DNA of 64,000 nt from Narthecium ossifragum (Eukaryota > Streptophyta > Magnoliopsida > Dioscoreales > Nartheciaceae): positions 25,501,869 through 25,565,868 of the forward strand of contig OY986970.1 of assembly GCA_963920575.1 (NCBI GenBank), given 5' to 3'. Below are positions 63,926 through 64,000 of this stretch, in pieces; the stretch's first letter is position 1; the number at the start of each line of letters is the position of its first letter. Position numbers and translations under genes: made by a program. The notes under the pieces were generated by a model. It made no database searches and was not told the DNA's origin. It saw only the letters and a list, made by a program, of their open reading frames with translations.

Positions 63926-64000
63926 GGTTATGACGTGTGTTCGAGGTGCTCGGTTTGCTTTTATTGTCAACAAGAAGTTATATGGGAGGTTGGAGTCTAA
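63926..64000 (-). mobile_element. Probable continuation of the outer copia element
   Basis: This is the sequence after the right GGATG duplication. By the nesting logic it continues from 37803; it is too short to recognise a domain. Confidence 0.45.

Overview
The window is nuclear DNA of a flowering plant. It has spliced genes with GT-AG introns, a chloroplast-targeted isoprenoid synthase, a DYW-type pentatricopeptide gene and plant LTR retrotransposons; GC-rich 5' coding ends suggest a monocot, which is an inference. Positions 1-24,000 are gene space with small transposons. Positions 25,000-64,000 are one pile of nested retrotransposons.

Gene space holds four well-supported host genes: a PPR-DYW organelle RNA-editing factor (1772-4070, +, 2 exons), uroporphyrinogen III methyltransferase UPM1 (5241-7798, -, 6 exons), translation initiation factor subunit eIF3d (12848-14650, -, uninterrupted) and chloroplast solanesyl diphosphate synthase (18169-23484, +, 6 exons). 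UPM1 (siroheme), SPS (plastoquinone side chain) and the PPR protein act in plastids or mitochondria; eIF3d is cytosolic. They are not an operon-like unit. A SAUR-like remnant (519-777) and an orphan DGAT2 first-exon fragment (9356-9493) lie between them, with several foldback elements and two LINE fragments (4306-4760, 24045-24518).

The retrotransposon pile can be ordered from target-site duplications read in the sequence. The outermost layer is a decayed Ty1/copia element on the minus strand (about 25085 to beyond 64000). It received a Tourist-like MITE (25518-25703, TTA), a non-autonomous Athila-like element A (27054-37243, TCGAC) and a 26-kb Tekay/Del-type chromovirus (37809-63920, GGATG). 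Element A contains a solo LTR (30245-32698, TTACC). The chromovirus contains an intact-looking Athila element B (39834-54282, GCATG) inside its 3' LTR and a solo LTR (56533-58917, CTACG) inside its pol. The unoccupied site of element B is preserved in the sister LTR near 63600.

Two patterns not explained by standard annotation stand out. First, GATCGATC palindromes occur in arrays with strict 21-22 bp pair spacing, often repeated every about 70 bp. They occur in LTRs of both the Athila-like and chromovirus lineages, end 64-65 bp before the TATA box in all four Athila-type LTRs, and also precede the two extra downstream ORFs of element B. Second, Athila-type LTRs carry a family of mini-hairpins with a near-constant 9-nt loop (GCTAGAACC) and differing but self-complementary stems. 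These, the chimeric LTR pair of element A and its unfamiliar tandem-repeat ORF are the best candidates for something undescribed.
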